A DNA stretch of 64,000 bases from Promerops cafer (lineage: Eukaryota; Chordata; Aves; Passeriformes; Nectariniidae). A program made the translations under genes and the position numbers. Positions within the stretch are counted from its first letter, which is position 1. The number at the start of each line of letters is the position of its first letter. The DNA lies in assembly GCA_013398275.1 (NCBI GenBank), contig VZSE01013631.1, positions 3,070,550-3,134,549 on the forward strand. Reading direction: 5' to 3'. The notes under the pieces were generated by a model, which searched no databases, was not told where the DNA came from, and saw only the letters and a list, made by a program, of their open reading frames with translations. Shown here in pieces: positions 11,815 through 24,099 of this stretch.

Positions 11815-12065
11815 CATTATCCATAGACAGAGGCGATGCGGGAGCTGCCGCACCTTCGGTGGGAGCCCGGTGTCCGCCCGGCCCCGGGCAGGTTTCGCTC
11901 GGTGTCGCAGCGCCACCTGATGGGACAGGGCGGCTCCTGCTGCTGCCCGGTGTCACCTCCCGGTGCCCTCGGCACCTCCCGGTCAGAGGAACACGGCTGA
12001 GCCCCGCCCGGACACGCTTTGCGGGTGCCGTGGCTTTACCCCGGGAGGGCAACCAAGCCCTGCGT
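11815..12065. promoter_or_regulatory. small CpG-rich island, possible promoter or regulatory patch
   Basis: About 250 bases are strongly GC-rich, with roughly 25 to 30 CpG dinucleotides by eye. That is close to the number expected from base composition, whereas the surrounding DNA is CpG-poor. It contains a GC-box-like CCCCGCCCGG near 12002 and several repeated CCCGGTG motifs. No TATA element or coding start stands out. It could be an unannotated promoter, for example of a non-coding RNA, or a methylation-free regulatory patch. The long open frame across it on the minus strand (11621-12280) is best explained by scarcity of stop codons in GC-rich DNA. Confidence 0.45.
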
Positions 12066-13796
12066 AGCTGCTTGCTCAATCCTCCCTGGATGGGCAGCAT
12101 CCGGTCCGCACTGCCGCCCAAGCAGTTACTGACCTCTCCTGCTCCCTCAAGCCTGAAAAGGGTTGGAAATATTGAAAAACCTTGGAAAGCAAGGTCCATG
12201 CTTACAGAACATGCACAATGATTCCTTCGGTGGAGGGTTAGCACGGAATTAGTAGTAATGCACCCAAAAGGTTCCCACAAAACAAAGTTCCCACCACGGA
12301 AAAATTGTCTGAAGTCACATTCTGCACAATCCTGGAGAAGACTTCTTGGAGAGTAGTAAGATTTCCATCCCCTCTGCTTCCCATCCTGCTGTCTGTAGGC
12401 AGCACATTTGCACTCAGAGGCAAATGAAAGTCACCTCTGGCAGAGCTGGTGCAGATCTGCTCCATTGTTCATGTCAGGGACGCAGCCTATTGCACCTCGC
12501 CACCTCCCATTTCCATTAGAAGCAGACATGCACTTTCCCTGAGGTTTATAAAACTTCTGCTGTACATCCCATTGGAAGTCAGGCTGACCAAATGGAGGGA
12601 CAAGCTCAGGACATGGGGAAGGGCTCACAAAGTGTGGATTCTAACCTTGTCCTGCCACGCCTGTACATCACCCCCATTTTTTTCTGCCTGCAAAAGGGTA
12701 AAAGCAAGGGAGCCCTTTTTGTCTGCAGTCTAGTGAGCTCCCAGGAAAAACAGCTTTAGGCTATGTAGAGGCATGGTCTGCAGCTCTACAGGGGAGACCT
12801 GAGCATTTTGTGGAGACCTGTGCTTGTGGATTCTTCTTTAAGCAGCAGATGTGTGGTGGGGGCAGTGCATGCCACACCTCTGGCTTCAGCAGCCCCTGCC
12901 ACTGTGCCTCCCCTGCCTGCTGTGCACACAAATGTGCTCCTGGAAAAGTTATGAGCTTTTTATTGTCACTTGTGGAGTGAGATACTGAACCATCGAAGTG
13001 CTTATTCATTTCTGGTTATCTGATTGTTGTAATGTTTCTAAACTGCCAGTCGAAGGTAAGAGATAAACCACAGCCAGCCTCAGACTGAGAGGCGCCTTTG
13101 ACGTAGCCAGGTTTTTTTTCACCTGGGGATGATATATTATTTATTGACTCACACAGGGTCACCTGGAAATACTTCATGCAGGGAATTGAAAGGGAAAAGT
13201 AAATACTAAAATCAAAGGCTGTCAGGACCTCCTTTTGTCAGTGGGATGTTTTTTCTCTGCTTGTGTGGCCACGGTGGACACAGACTCATGGCTGGTAGCT
13301 CTGCTTCTTAGAGGGAAGGGAAACTCCTGTGCCCTCTGTCACTCCAAGAAGAACAAATTCAGCACAGAGAAAAACAGGCAGCTGTTTATTTATTTCTCAA
13401 AGAATTCTGCTCCCCTGTTTTCACCAGCTTAGAGGTGCCAAACTACTTGAAGGAGTGAAATGCAAGGATCAGCTCAGGGATGGTGAGGAGATCCAACATT
13501 ACTGCCAAAGGAGATCCAGCAGGAAAGAACATTGCTGCTCTGTAGATTTCCCAGGTTTGCTCTCTAAAAATTAATCCATTCCATCCCATGAAACAGCATT
13601 TGCACTGTAAAATGAAAAAAAAGAGGCTTTCCCGAGGCTCAGGGGAGTGGTGTATGCGCAGAGCATTCGGAGATAACAATTTTCTGAACAAATCTTTGAT
13701 CTTAGCCTTTCAGCACGTAATTTCAATGGGAGGCAGGAGACACATCCATCTGCTAAAGGGAATATTTGCTTCTTCCATTCTGCATGCAGCTTTGCT

Positions 13797-13810
13797 GTTG
13801 CTATGGTCAC
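13797..13810. promoter_or_regulatory. candidate RFX X-box (GTTGCTATGGTCAC)
   Basis: The 14 bases fit the RFX-family consensus GTTRCY, a two-base spacer, then GGYNAC, with both half-sites complete. It lies in AT-rich, repeat-free DNA. RFX factors act at X-boxes in ciliary and other genes, but there is no nearby transcription start to link it to. One motif in 64 kb can arise by chance. Confidence 0.35.
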
Positions 13811-14402
13811 ATATTGTTATAATTGTCTTTTATTAAGGAGAATATCCCTTAAAGACTTTTCTACCCAATGCATTCTGCCAGCTCTCTGGTTCATGAATGC
13901 ATGTTTACCTATTTAGCCTGCCCGATGATGGCATTTTTAAGGCTTCAGGGTATTTGGTTTCCAAGCACTGATAGAATTAATAGAGAAGTTCCCAGCATGA
14001 TCATGATTTCCTGAAGTCAAAGTCAAGTAGAAGGAGGTGGGGTCAGATATTTTTATGTCCCTTTATGAAAAAAAAAGAGTGAAGATTTTTGCTTTTTATC
14101 AATCAGAGATCAAGAATAATAGGCTGAAGTAGATTAATTACTGTAATTTGTCTGCTTCGATAGAATGGTTTGTCTGCCCTCTGATAGAACTTTGTCTCAC
14201 CTGTTTTTCAAGGGTCTGCAATTGACATACATATGGATTTTACAATTTCCCTGGAGTCATCACTATGCTGGGGAAAGTGTCTTATTTTCAAAAGTAAATT
14301 GCTCTTACACAAAGCCTCGCTGTGCACCAGGCTGGGTGTGAGAAGTGAGGTCAGGGCCCTCTGCACAGGAGCCACTGGAGTTTGTGACATCTCCATTCCT
14401 GT

Positions 14403-14512
14403 CACTAGTTCCAGTGCCTCACCACCCTCACAGTTAAGAATTTCTTCCTTGTATCTGGCCTGAATCTCCCTCTTTTAGTTTAAAACTGTTGCCCCTTGTC
14501 CTATAAATGACC
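14403..14512 (-). mobile_element. CR1 LINE fragment lacking its 3' end
   Basis: The minus strand matches a CR1 3' region. In complement form it shows CCAGTGCCTCACCACCCTCA, then AAGAATTTCTTCCTTGTATC, then AGTTTAAAACTGTTGCCCCT and TTGTCCTATAAATGACC. The distal 3' end that should lie just before 14403 is absent, so both ends are lost. This is an old remnant. Confidence 0.88.
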
Positions 14513-17500
14513 CCACGGAATGATATCTAATCGGAGCAGACCCATATTGGGCTTTTTTTCACGTGCCCTCCAAGATGGGAAGTTAATTGTTGGTAACTAC
14601 TTATTTCCTTCTTTGGTCTGAGCACACAGAGAGGTTGAGCTGGCAATGTCCCCTCCATGTTGAGTGTAAAATGTTGGCTGAGTTCAGTCTGACCTGGCAG
14701 CAGGACAGAGCTTTCAAAGAAAATTGTGTCTGTATAAATGTCATGAAAGTGGATATAGCCAGACAGAGACAAGGACCCTTTTCAGCAACTTTTCTGAGCA
14801 AACAGCTGTAGCTGAGCTCGTGGCTTGTCAGAAACTGAGGAACCAGCACAAGTGAGAGCTCTTGTGGACCCTCCAGACAAAAGCAGAGCTGGAGCCAGGC
14901 TTATTGCCATTGATGCTGGAGTCAGTCACAAGGCAGGTCTGTAGGCAAGCAGGCTGTGGGAGGCACAGGGCTGAGCACAGCTCCTGAAGCAGCTCCAAAT
15001 CTGTCCCACGACCACTTTGCCTCCTTTCCTGGGTTAACCCCAGCTCAGTCAGGGTGAAATGCAACGCACTGGTCCAGAGAAACAGAAAGCAGCAAGTGTC
15101 ACCCTGTAGCAAGGCAATGCTGCTGATGGCTCTGCAGGGCACACGTGCTGCTGGGTGGTCAGAATTGCAAACCACAGCAAATCCTAAGGGAGCAAACCCA
15201 GATCTACATCTGTGTCTCGCTGCTCCTGAGATATGATGCCCAAGTGAATGAATGAGAACTGTTTTACAGGCCAGGCTGCCCCCTGTACTACCACTGAAGG
15301 GCTCTTATACCCCTTCAAATAGAAGGAAAGGTCTCTGTCCAGCTCAGCATGTCTGTGCTCACCACGGTCCAGTCAAAGCATTCAGCATTTGTGCTGAGGC
15401 ACCTTGTCATGCTGGGAGACAGAATGCAGCCAGGGCCCCTCTGAACTGCATTACCTCTGCTCTGGCCTCATCCTTCTTGGTCACCCAGCACACAGCAGGT
15501 GTCACCTCCTTCTTATGTCTCTCATCCTCCTGCCCAGTTGTCTGTGGTGTAGTCAGCCTCCATGGTCCCCGCTGAGCTGTGGCTGCTGTCACAAGCCCCA
15601 TTTTTAGCAGGAGCATCCATTCTTGCTTTTGCTGCACTGGTTTGCCACGGTTTGCCGTGCCACTCTGGGAGCTGTGCTGGTGCTGCTTGGGCACCACAGT
15701 GATTATGCCTGATCACTTGTGTTACACAGTGGGACTGTGGAGCCAGGACTAGGGGCCAGGCTCAAGTGGCTTTAATGATTGGGAGTTTTGTGCTCAGAGG
15801 CTGCTGTGAGGGTAAAATGCTGAAGTGTTACTGACATTTTGGTGGTGTTGTAAGGACTTGTTTGCTTTCAGGGAAAATGGGAAAGAAGGAAAGAAGGTGA
15901 TCGAGTGGCAAAGATGAAATGGCATAGTCAGAAACTCACTTTTGTTTTCCTGAGGTAAGGAAGTTGAAGGGCAGGTTGATGGGGTTGCATTCCTCCTCCT
16001 AATCCTCAGCATCCCTGGGCTCAAGAAGCACTGCCAGACCCTTGGCAGCAGAGCAGCTCCAAGAGTGCATCTCAGTCCCCTGTTCAACTGTGTGATTATT
16101 TGCATTTAGCTGTGTGTAAATCCAGCAGCTGGAGTATGATGGGAGGTACCAGATCCAGCTCTTGAGCAGTTCTCAAAGTACTTGGAAGAGCACTGCTAGT
16201 CACTAAACTAGGATGGCACAAGCATGATGGTGAGGTCATACGAGCAGCTGTACCAAGCCAGCCCAGCACCCTGTCCCCTGCAGATGTCTGAAGGGAGAAG
16301 GAGAATACTTTAGTCTTGTTGAAGTTGTGTTGATGCCCATCTCTGGCAGAGAAAACCAACAGAAGTGGTTCAAGGGAAAATAGAAGCACCAAGCAAGTAT
16401 ACTGAGAAATTTCCAAAATATCTGTTCTATTGTACAGTGATCTATGGCTTAGGGACCTAGGACACCTCAGTGGATTTCACCTCCTTGGGGATGTCCAAAA
16501 CATATGTGAACCCATGCACATTTACCTTACATCCATTAAGTCCTCTCACAGGGATCATCACAGATCTAAATACTGTGCAACTCCATAAATTCTAAACTGT
16601 ATGAAAATAAATCTCGTTTTATTTTTCTTGAAATTGCAGCCTGCTGGTTTTGTGCGAGTCTCTCCCATGTTCTAAAAGGCTGATGGGTGATTTCTTCACC
16701 TTCTTCCTGTTGTTTGTAATCTATAACCCGCCAGAATAACTTCCTGTCTTTTGGGGGGCTAAAGAGTTCTCTCTAGCTGTTATTTTTCCACACACAGAAG
16801 CCTTTCTGTACCTTTGTTCACCTTTGTCAGCTTTCTCCATATCTTTCCAGCCATAAAGTAATATGCCTTGTCACCTGTCAATAGCACTGTGTAAATGCCA
16901 AGTAAGGCCAACATGTGCCAATCATTAAGCTCAAGGGAAATCTCTGGAGGCGTATGCATCCCACTGAGGTGGATTCAGAGCAAACAGACACAGTGGGGAC
17001 CAGAGTGTGGAAGGTGGAAGATCTGCAGCACCAGAGACTGAGCAAATTCTCATACCTACAGAAACACTGCATTCTCAAACACCTGATAACAAACACAAAA
17101 TTCTCTGTGCTGAACACAGGACAATAATCCCTGGACGGAGATATCTGAAACTTTGGAAGGGCTGGACATATCCTTAGAGTAACAAACTACACTTCTGGAT
17201 TTCCCTTGAACCAAGCAATGGACACAGCCTGAGTCAAAGAGCCAAGCAGTATCCAGCTGTGTGCAGTGAAATGCAAAGAGTCTGTGCTGGCAGGTACAGG
17301 ACAATGCAGCATTTAAGTGTTTGTCTTAAATTCAGAGAGGGTCTGGGTTATTAATGGAAAAGTCTCCAGATACATGGGGTCTGGTGTCACTGTTCATATA
17401 TGGTGGCAGCCTGGACCCTAACATCAGGTCCTCCTGGATTCTTAGCACAGTCCTTGGAACAGTGACCTTCTTCTTTAATACCCATCATTGAAATATATAG

Positions 17501-18776
17501 CTATAAAAACTGACACAAATCATAGCCCCTTTTTTCCCTCCTAGAGCTAGAGGTGACATCTGCTGTTCAGGGTGGTTTTGCAGACCCCATGTGCTGGTGA
17601 CACCAGAATTAATGAACTACAGACATTAAGCCCTCACAGCCCCTTCCTCTAATACTTTCCCTGAGTTTTCCTACCCACACCATGAGGATGGAGAAGTGAG
17701 TCCAGTTCCCCCCTCAACACGTTTCAATCCACAACTCCATCTTGCCAGGAGAGGTCTGTATTGCCTGCTGTGCAGGTAGTCAGAGAAGTCATAAGAAGGA
17801 ATGCAAAATACAGTTCTAGGTCACCTGAGCATTTTAGAGGGGGAAGAGCCTTCTTTAGGTGATGCCTTTTCAGCCCTAAAATCACAAAGATTAAAATGAT
17901 AAAAAAGCTGTTACCATTAATTGAAGGTCCTTCAGGTGCACTTATGGCAGAATGCCCCCATGATAAAGGGCTTTGGCATTTTTATAAGTTTAGCAAATTA
18001 TCCTAATTGACAAGAATCCCCAGTTAGAAGTACAGCTAATGAGGTAATTCCCCTCTTGGTTTGGCCCTCTGCTGAAGCCTCCCACCTTGCTTCTAGCCCC
18101 ACACTGTTTATGTCTAAATACATGGGAAAATGACATGGCCTTGGTTCACAGAAGAAGCAAGATTAGAATAGGATTCCAGGAATGTGTTTGTCTAACAAAA
18201 TACTGGAGTTAGCTTAAAAACCTATACAACTATACAATAATAGTCTACAGAGCTACAAATATGTGAAAAATACATAAAAAGTAAAAATTTTCTGGCATCA
18301 TAGGAGTGTCTTTTCTGACCAGTTGCAGACATCTGCTCTGGGCAGAGCCCAGCTGTACTGCAGGTGAGACTGCTGCTCTTCATGCATTTGCAGGAGGAGC
18401 CCCAAGTTCCCTGGGGACATTCAGATGTGGATCCTCATCTCACAGGGCAAACGCTTCCCCAGAGCCCCAGTGGACTGACTTCAAGGAAGGCAGAGGAAAA
18501 GGTCACCATTATAGATGCCTGGTAGGAATCAGACAGGCCAGGGACTCGGATTCTGGTCCTTGGGCCCCAGCCTCCCTCCATATTTCCTCCTTGGCTGCTT
18601 CCTTCACCATGACACTGAGATCAGCTAAACCCAAAATTGTGTGGTTGTGTCTCTGTGTGATGAATATTGAGGCTTAGTGACAAAAGTGTAGGCACCGTTG
18701 CCTTGAAAATGTGTTGCTAAGAAGAGGCTGAAAAATGTGAAATACAGGCAGCAAAGGAAAGCACAGGCAGTGCTGT

Positions 18777-18796
18777 GGAAGGAAGGAAGGAAGGAA
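18777..18796. repeat. (GGAA)5 microsatellite
   Basis: Five perfect GGAA units lie in purine-rich sequence. It is short but could be length-polymorphic. Confidence 0.9.
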
Positions 18797-18972
18797 GAGG
18801 CTGTTACTCATAGCTCCCTAGCATCAGATACTGCAAGGTTTAAAACCTGGCTTTCAGGAAGATCCCAGAGCCATTTTTATTTGAAGGGTATGAACATTTA
18901 TAGAGTTCTACATTAGTGAGCCATATAAACACTAGCTAATTAATCTAAGTACATCATAAAGCAAATTAAACT

Positions 18973-18994
18973 GTTTATCTCCTCAGAGATAAAC
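18973..18994. promoter_or_regulatory. inverted pair of GATA motifs in a perfect palindrome
   Basis: Arms GTTTATCTC and GAGATAAAC are exact reverse complements separated by four bases (CTCA). Each arm contains one AGATAA core, so two GATA-type sites face each other. The surroundings are AT-rich and repeat-free (TAGCTAATTAATC lies upstream). Paired palindromic GATA sites can bind both zinc fingers or a dimer. Whether this one is used is inference. Confidence 0.4.
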
Positions 18995-20954
18995 TGGTCA
19001 GCAGAGCTAAAAAAAAATCAGGTCCCTAGTAGAATCGTTATTTAAAAGGGGAAACTTTTACAGTGTTTAATTTATTTCTCCAGAATAAAGAAATTTCCTG
19101 ATATTCCTGCAACAGATGAGCACAGAATAAAAGGAAATTCATCTGGAAAGCATGTTTTTCCCTCCAGTGTTACACCAACATCAGCCCTTGTTTTCAGAAG
19201 CATTGCTTTTCATTAGCTGGTATAAGCACCTGGAAAGCTGGAGTCCTAATTCCAGTGATTGCTCCTTCAGCTCTGATCTTCCTCTTTTATATGCACACAA
19301 AAGAAGACTTTAACAATGTGCATAAAATATTTTGATGCTGAAATTGGGTTCAGTTGCTTTTCTGCTCCCTCCACTCACCGTGCTTAAGCTAAATGAAGTG
19401 TTTTTTCCCAGAACTGAATTCACACAAGTCCTCAATCACTGTCTAAGAACTGGGCATTTATTTTCCTTGCAACCTTCCAGTCTCTCTCCTGAGATCATGA
19501 GCAAGAGCATAAACCAGAGCTGGCTGTGTTAACTGGAGGCCACAGCTCCCACTGCCTTTGCAAACACACACCTGGCCTCTGGCAGAAGCTTACATAGCTG
19601 AATAAAGGTTTTGAGGATGTAGCCATATAAACTAATGTAAATACTACATAAAAAATAATCTTCATTGTGGAGGAGGAAGTAATGCAACTTTATGAGTGGG
19701 AAGGTCAAGGAGTGTTATCTGCTATTACCCAGGAGTTTTGTGGTCTCCATTCACATTTGATCCATTTGCTTTTCTATTGACACTGGCTTGAGATAGAGGA
19801 AACTCATGCTAAAATCAAATTGCCTGTCAAGATCCTGACAAAGGAAGGAAACGGCCCTTGATTACAAGGGACCTGATCTGGCATTCCTCACTGAGCTCCC
19901 TGTCCCTCAGCAGGGCTTGCTGCCCTTTTGCTGGCTGCTTCAGGTGCTTTAGGCTGGCAGCAGGTGTCTGCTGTAAATTGCAGACTGTGTTATCACCATG
20001 CTTGGAAAATTTCTACTGCAAAAAGTTTCGGAAGAGAGCTCACGGATAACAGCATTGTCCCTGCTGGGTCCTCTTGGTCCCCTCAACCAAAGTATGATCA
20101 GTGTTGTTCTTTGTAAAAACAGTTGTCCATCTAACTGTAGAACATATTTACATACCATTATAGAGCTATTACATGAGTATATAAATTCAAGCAGACACAC
20201 ACGAGATTATAGACCAGGAGTAACCTGCTTACACAGTAAAGTTGGATTTTTTTTAAACAGCCGTTTTTCACAAAATTATTATAAGGTACTTTGTAAAACA
20301 TGGGGGAAAATCCTACAATCTATGACTATAAAAAATAACAAGTAGAAATTAAGAAGAAGGGGAAAAATTGCACAGGATACACAGATAATTTTAAAGTTAT
20401 TTTACTTTGGAAAGTAGCAATTTAACAGCACTGCTGAGTTGAAGGACATTCACTGGCACAGAACAAAACACTCATGATTATATTCTGTCTCTTCAGGTCA
20501 GTTTTGCAGATTTTTCTCTCAGGGGGTCTGAAAGAAAACTACATTTGTCTCCATTTTCAGATTTATACCCATGAATCAGAGACTGGAATATGGTCTTCCA
20601 TATTTTCATTACACAAGTTATAGGAAGACTAAACTTGTCCCTTGTGATTGTTTCTGCTCTTGGTTTAAAATGCAGCAGCAGGGAATTCTCTGCCAGTGCA
20701 GAGACAATCAGGAGCACGGGGCCATGGTAAGGGTTGAGTGAACAGCCCACCAGGAGAGAGGCTTTGCCCCTGCAAAGGGTTTTCTGGGCTCAGGACAGGT
20801 AAACTTCCCCACTGACGGAGGCTCCTGTGTGCCTGCACACCCACGGAGCCAGCCAAAGCCTCAGGGACTTTTGCCACCATGCTGTTAATCATTATCCAAG
20901 CAGAGCTGTTCTCGTTGAGATCTCTGACCTGTTTCGCAGCCCTGCAGGGGTTCA

Positions 20955-21137
20955 TTGCGGCCAGCGCAGCCTTGGCCGGTGTTTGGATTGCGTGCTGCCA
21001 GCCAGGCAGCTGGCCCTGGTTCGGGGCTCTGCCATACGGAGCCCCGCACGGCCGCGCACCCGCGCTTCTCGGGAAAGGGGAGCAAGTCCTGCTCCCATCG
21101 GCCAGGGGGAGCGGGCAGTGCCAGGCACACGGGGTGA
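20955..21137. promoter_or_regulatory. CpG-rich cluster
   Basis: About 180 GC-rich bases carry around 17 CpGs, concentrated in GGCCGCGCACCCGCGCTTCT near 21050. It is shorter than a standard CpG island, and no start site or splice donor is recognisable. Overlapping open frames of 60 to 170 codons on both strands are explained by base composition. Confidence 0.35.
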
Positions 21138-21690
21138 GCAGGAAGCAGCCAGGCGAATTTCCCCTGGGTGATAATGAGGTCATGAGGATGTGGTATCTGC
21201 AAGAACGTGGATTCAGGACTGAGAAGCAGTCAGGTTACTGGGGATGGTGCAAGGAGAGGCCCTGCCTTCAGTGAACTGTGCCAAACAGAAGAAATCTCAG
21301 CCCCAAATCTTCTTACAAGATTTCTCCTGCATGTTTTTAAGTAATTTTTAAAATTTTCTTTTCAGGTCTCTGGAAGCTTTTCCTGAGTCTTTTATGACGT
21401 GCTGAAGCCTTGAACTTCAGCAAGAAATTCATTCAAGCTTGAATTAATTCAAGAATTTAAGTGTTGTTCTATTCATGCTCTCATAAATTGTGGATAATTT
21501 AAAACAAAGGAATCAGAACCATTTTGTCAAACATTTTGATTAGCCAGTATCTTGCTGAATCCTGTGTGTCTTTTCTGGTTGGTGACTCTCAGGGTAGGCA
21601 TCTGCTTCCAATCTCATGGAAGTGTCACATTAAAAAATCCATAAAGAAGTTGAATTAGGAATTCAAACCCAGTAGCCTTGCTACTGAAAA

Positions 21691-21752
21691 TACACTAGGT
21701 AATCTTCACAGATCCCTTCCAAACCAAACCATGCTATGGGTCTGTGAGTCTA
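21691..21752 (+). mobile_element. short CR1 LINE 3' end remnant
   Basis: The sequence TAATCTTCACAGATCCCTTC followed by AAACCAAACCATGCTATGG resembles the last ~60 bases of avian CR1 (a TGATCT...GGTCCCTTCCAACC...ATTCTATG pattern). It is diverged, with little or no matching sequence upstream. Confidence 0.6.
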
Positions 21753-22052
21753 CAATAAGTGCATGATCATGCAGTTGCTCAGGGAAGTTTGTCTTTGTTC
21801 CTAAGAGGGCATAAATGAAGAAAATGGTTCCTTTTTTTCAGTACCAGAAACTCATTAAAATCCCCTGCACCAATTCTAAGGAATGGCATCAGCCACACTA
21901 TGTGGGAGACAGATCAATGGAGTTTTTCTGGTTCTGGATGCTGAGCCTTTGCAGAAAAGTGTGCTGCAATCAGGATGGAATCCTTCTTTCTTCAAAACAT
22001 GGAAAGGTGTGACTTTCATGGGACCCAGAAAGGGCTGTATTGAGTTGTTTGG

Positions 22053-22069
22053 TTTTTTTTTTTTTTTTT
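22053..22069. repeat. poly(T) run, 17 bases
   Basis: A simple T homopolymer. I see no element upstream on the minus strand that would make it a poly(A) tail of a processed copy. Confidence 0.85.
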
Positions 22070-24099
22070 GGTACATGTGGAAGACCAGTACAATTTTGAG
22101 CCTCCTCTGCTGGCTTGCCAGTTCCAATCCCTGCACTTTGCAGAAATGAGAGTTCTGGACAGGAACTTGAAACTATTGGGACAAGGAAGGCTGCATACTA
22201 TTGACAAAAGTCTTTTCATCACTTACAGCCAGCTCTCTGGGTGCATATTCCCAAAATCCTTTGAAATTTTGGGGACTGAATTACTTTGGTTGCATATATC
22301 TGTAATCTTCTTCAGCCTTACTCAGGAGTTTACAGTGAGCAAATTTTACTCATTAGGGATAAAGATCATGATTCACTTGTAGTTCTATTCCATTTTACCG
22401 ACTACATCACAGGCAGTAATCTTTAAGGTATAAAATAGATATGTTCAGCAAAGGGCTATTTTTGTGCAGTCAATAAGGTGTAAAGGCACTGTGTGCCCAG
22501 GAAAGGACAGTTTAGGGGAATTAGGAGCTGTTTTATGAATGCAAGAACAAAGCTCACTTCCAGCAGCTCTCTAATCTGTGGCTTCTCTGGTGCCTGAGAA
22601 TCATGTGATTCTGGAGTATGTGATCAGTGGGGAACCAAAGGGTACGAAACCTTCCCCCAAGCTGTCCCTGGAGCTGTCTTTAGATCTTGTAGAAAGAGCT
22701 TCTTGATGAGTGGGATGAGGGTATTAGTGTGCACCAAAGGTGTTGACTGCCTTGCACTCTCTGTGGATTGTGGTTTTGGGGTCTTCCTGAAGGCTAGAAG
22801 ATGATTTACACTGTGCTGGACATCTGAGGGTGTAGGGGAAGCAGGTTTGCTCTTCCCTTGATACAGACCTGTGAGAAGGCAATGATGACACTAATGACTT
22901 TGTTAGCAGAGGGCATAGCACAGAAAAACACAAATGAGAAGCATAGAAGTGGAAAAGTTAGAAAGAGAGTAAAAGAAACAGAGGAAAGCATAAGGATTAA
23001 CTTTGGTAACAGTTTTCTTAGAACAAGGATGGAAAGAAGAGCTGAAAAGAACAGAGAAAAGAGCAGACAGCAGTCTCCAGTTCTCTGATTTATAGGACCC
23101 ATATAAACCCCTAGTCACAGAGCACTTTCATTTTCCAGAAGTCCCAAGTCATGGTGCAGCAGACACCCATGCTGGGGCTGCTCAGGCTCATGCAGGATGC
23201 CTCTTGTGCCTGGTGTAGGGTGCAGCCCTCTGGACACCTCTGCAGGCCCGGCGCTGTCAGCACCACCCTTTGTCTCGTGGTCAGAAGACAGCTGCAGGTG
23301 TGTCCAGTCCAGGATTTGGACCTGTTTAAATTAAGTTTTCCAAACATCTTGCTCTGTGTGCAGATCCTTGTGCATGCGTTGCTGCTCAGGTACAGAGAAT
23401 TTTTCGTGCAGGTAGTAAATATGATGCTGTATTCCCGCATCCTAATTACCTCCCCTGTGGAGGTCCCTGGGTGGAGTTGTGTAGTTGGGAGCAGGAGGTT
23501 CCTGTCCTTCTCATTACTTTAGCTGATTCAAATCCTTTCAAGAGCAAGCCCCGGAACAGCAATTTTATGACCTACAGTCACCTTCGGAGTGCCGAGGCTC
23601 ACTAAAAGGCCACCCACGCAGGGTTTGGGCAGTAGTGTGCACAAAATGCCACCTGGAAATGTTGCATTTTCCATAAACTGCCACACAACAGAATAGCTGC
23701 ATCGCCCAAATTCCTCTGAGTGGTGTTACATGAAATGCAAACGCTTAAAACATCTTTTTATTTCCACAGAATAACATAACCTGAAACAGGAGCAGAGCAA
23801 GTTCACACAATTAAGAGGTACCAAAAAGTGAGGGTAGCTGATCAATCAACTGACTAATTGCATCTGACTGCAGCAAGTAGAGATTCTTCTGTCCTGTGTT
23901 TGCTTGCAATGAAGCGAGAAAGAGAACTGGGTTGCCTAAATGGCCTGGGGCACAGGCTACCCGATGCAATCTATTGCTTCACTCAGTCACCCTCGCTGAT
24001 GGTGGGAAAATACAAAGTGCTCCCTGGTAGCCCTGGAACCTCTAGCCACAGGGCTGCCTGCAAAGAAATGCTCAGGAGAGCAAGCATTTTGTATTTTTT

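Larger units (their letters stand above)
8011..14402. other. non-coding stretch, no gene recognised
   Basis: Unique sequence without a convincing exon. Several frames of 120-180 codons exist (for example 9182-9685 and 10025-10558 plus), but other frames overlap them and no domain is recognisable. Listed separately from this stretch are a 33-bp tandem duplication, a CpG-rich island and an X-box. The part from 10650 to 11180 is AT-rich. Confidence 0.55.
14513..21689. other. non-coding stretch, no gene recognised
   Basis: No repeat family or coding exon is recognisable apart from the sites listed separately. Around 17880-18060 and 18890-19100 the sequence is AT-rich with many TAATT-type cores and looks like distal regulatory DNA by composition only. 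GC-rich parts near 15000-15700 hold overlapping open frames on both strands with no recognisable protein. Confidence 0.5.

Noticed and set aside
11621..12280. 219-codon minus-strand open frame, the longest in the window
   Set aside because: It spans the CpG-rich island, where stop codons are rare. Its product is low-complexity in Pro, Gly, Arg and Ala without a recognisable domain, and an overlapping open frame exists on the other strand.
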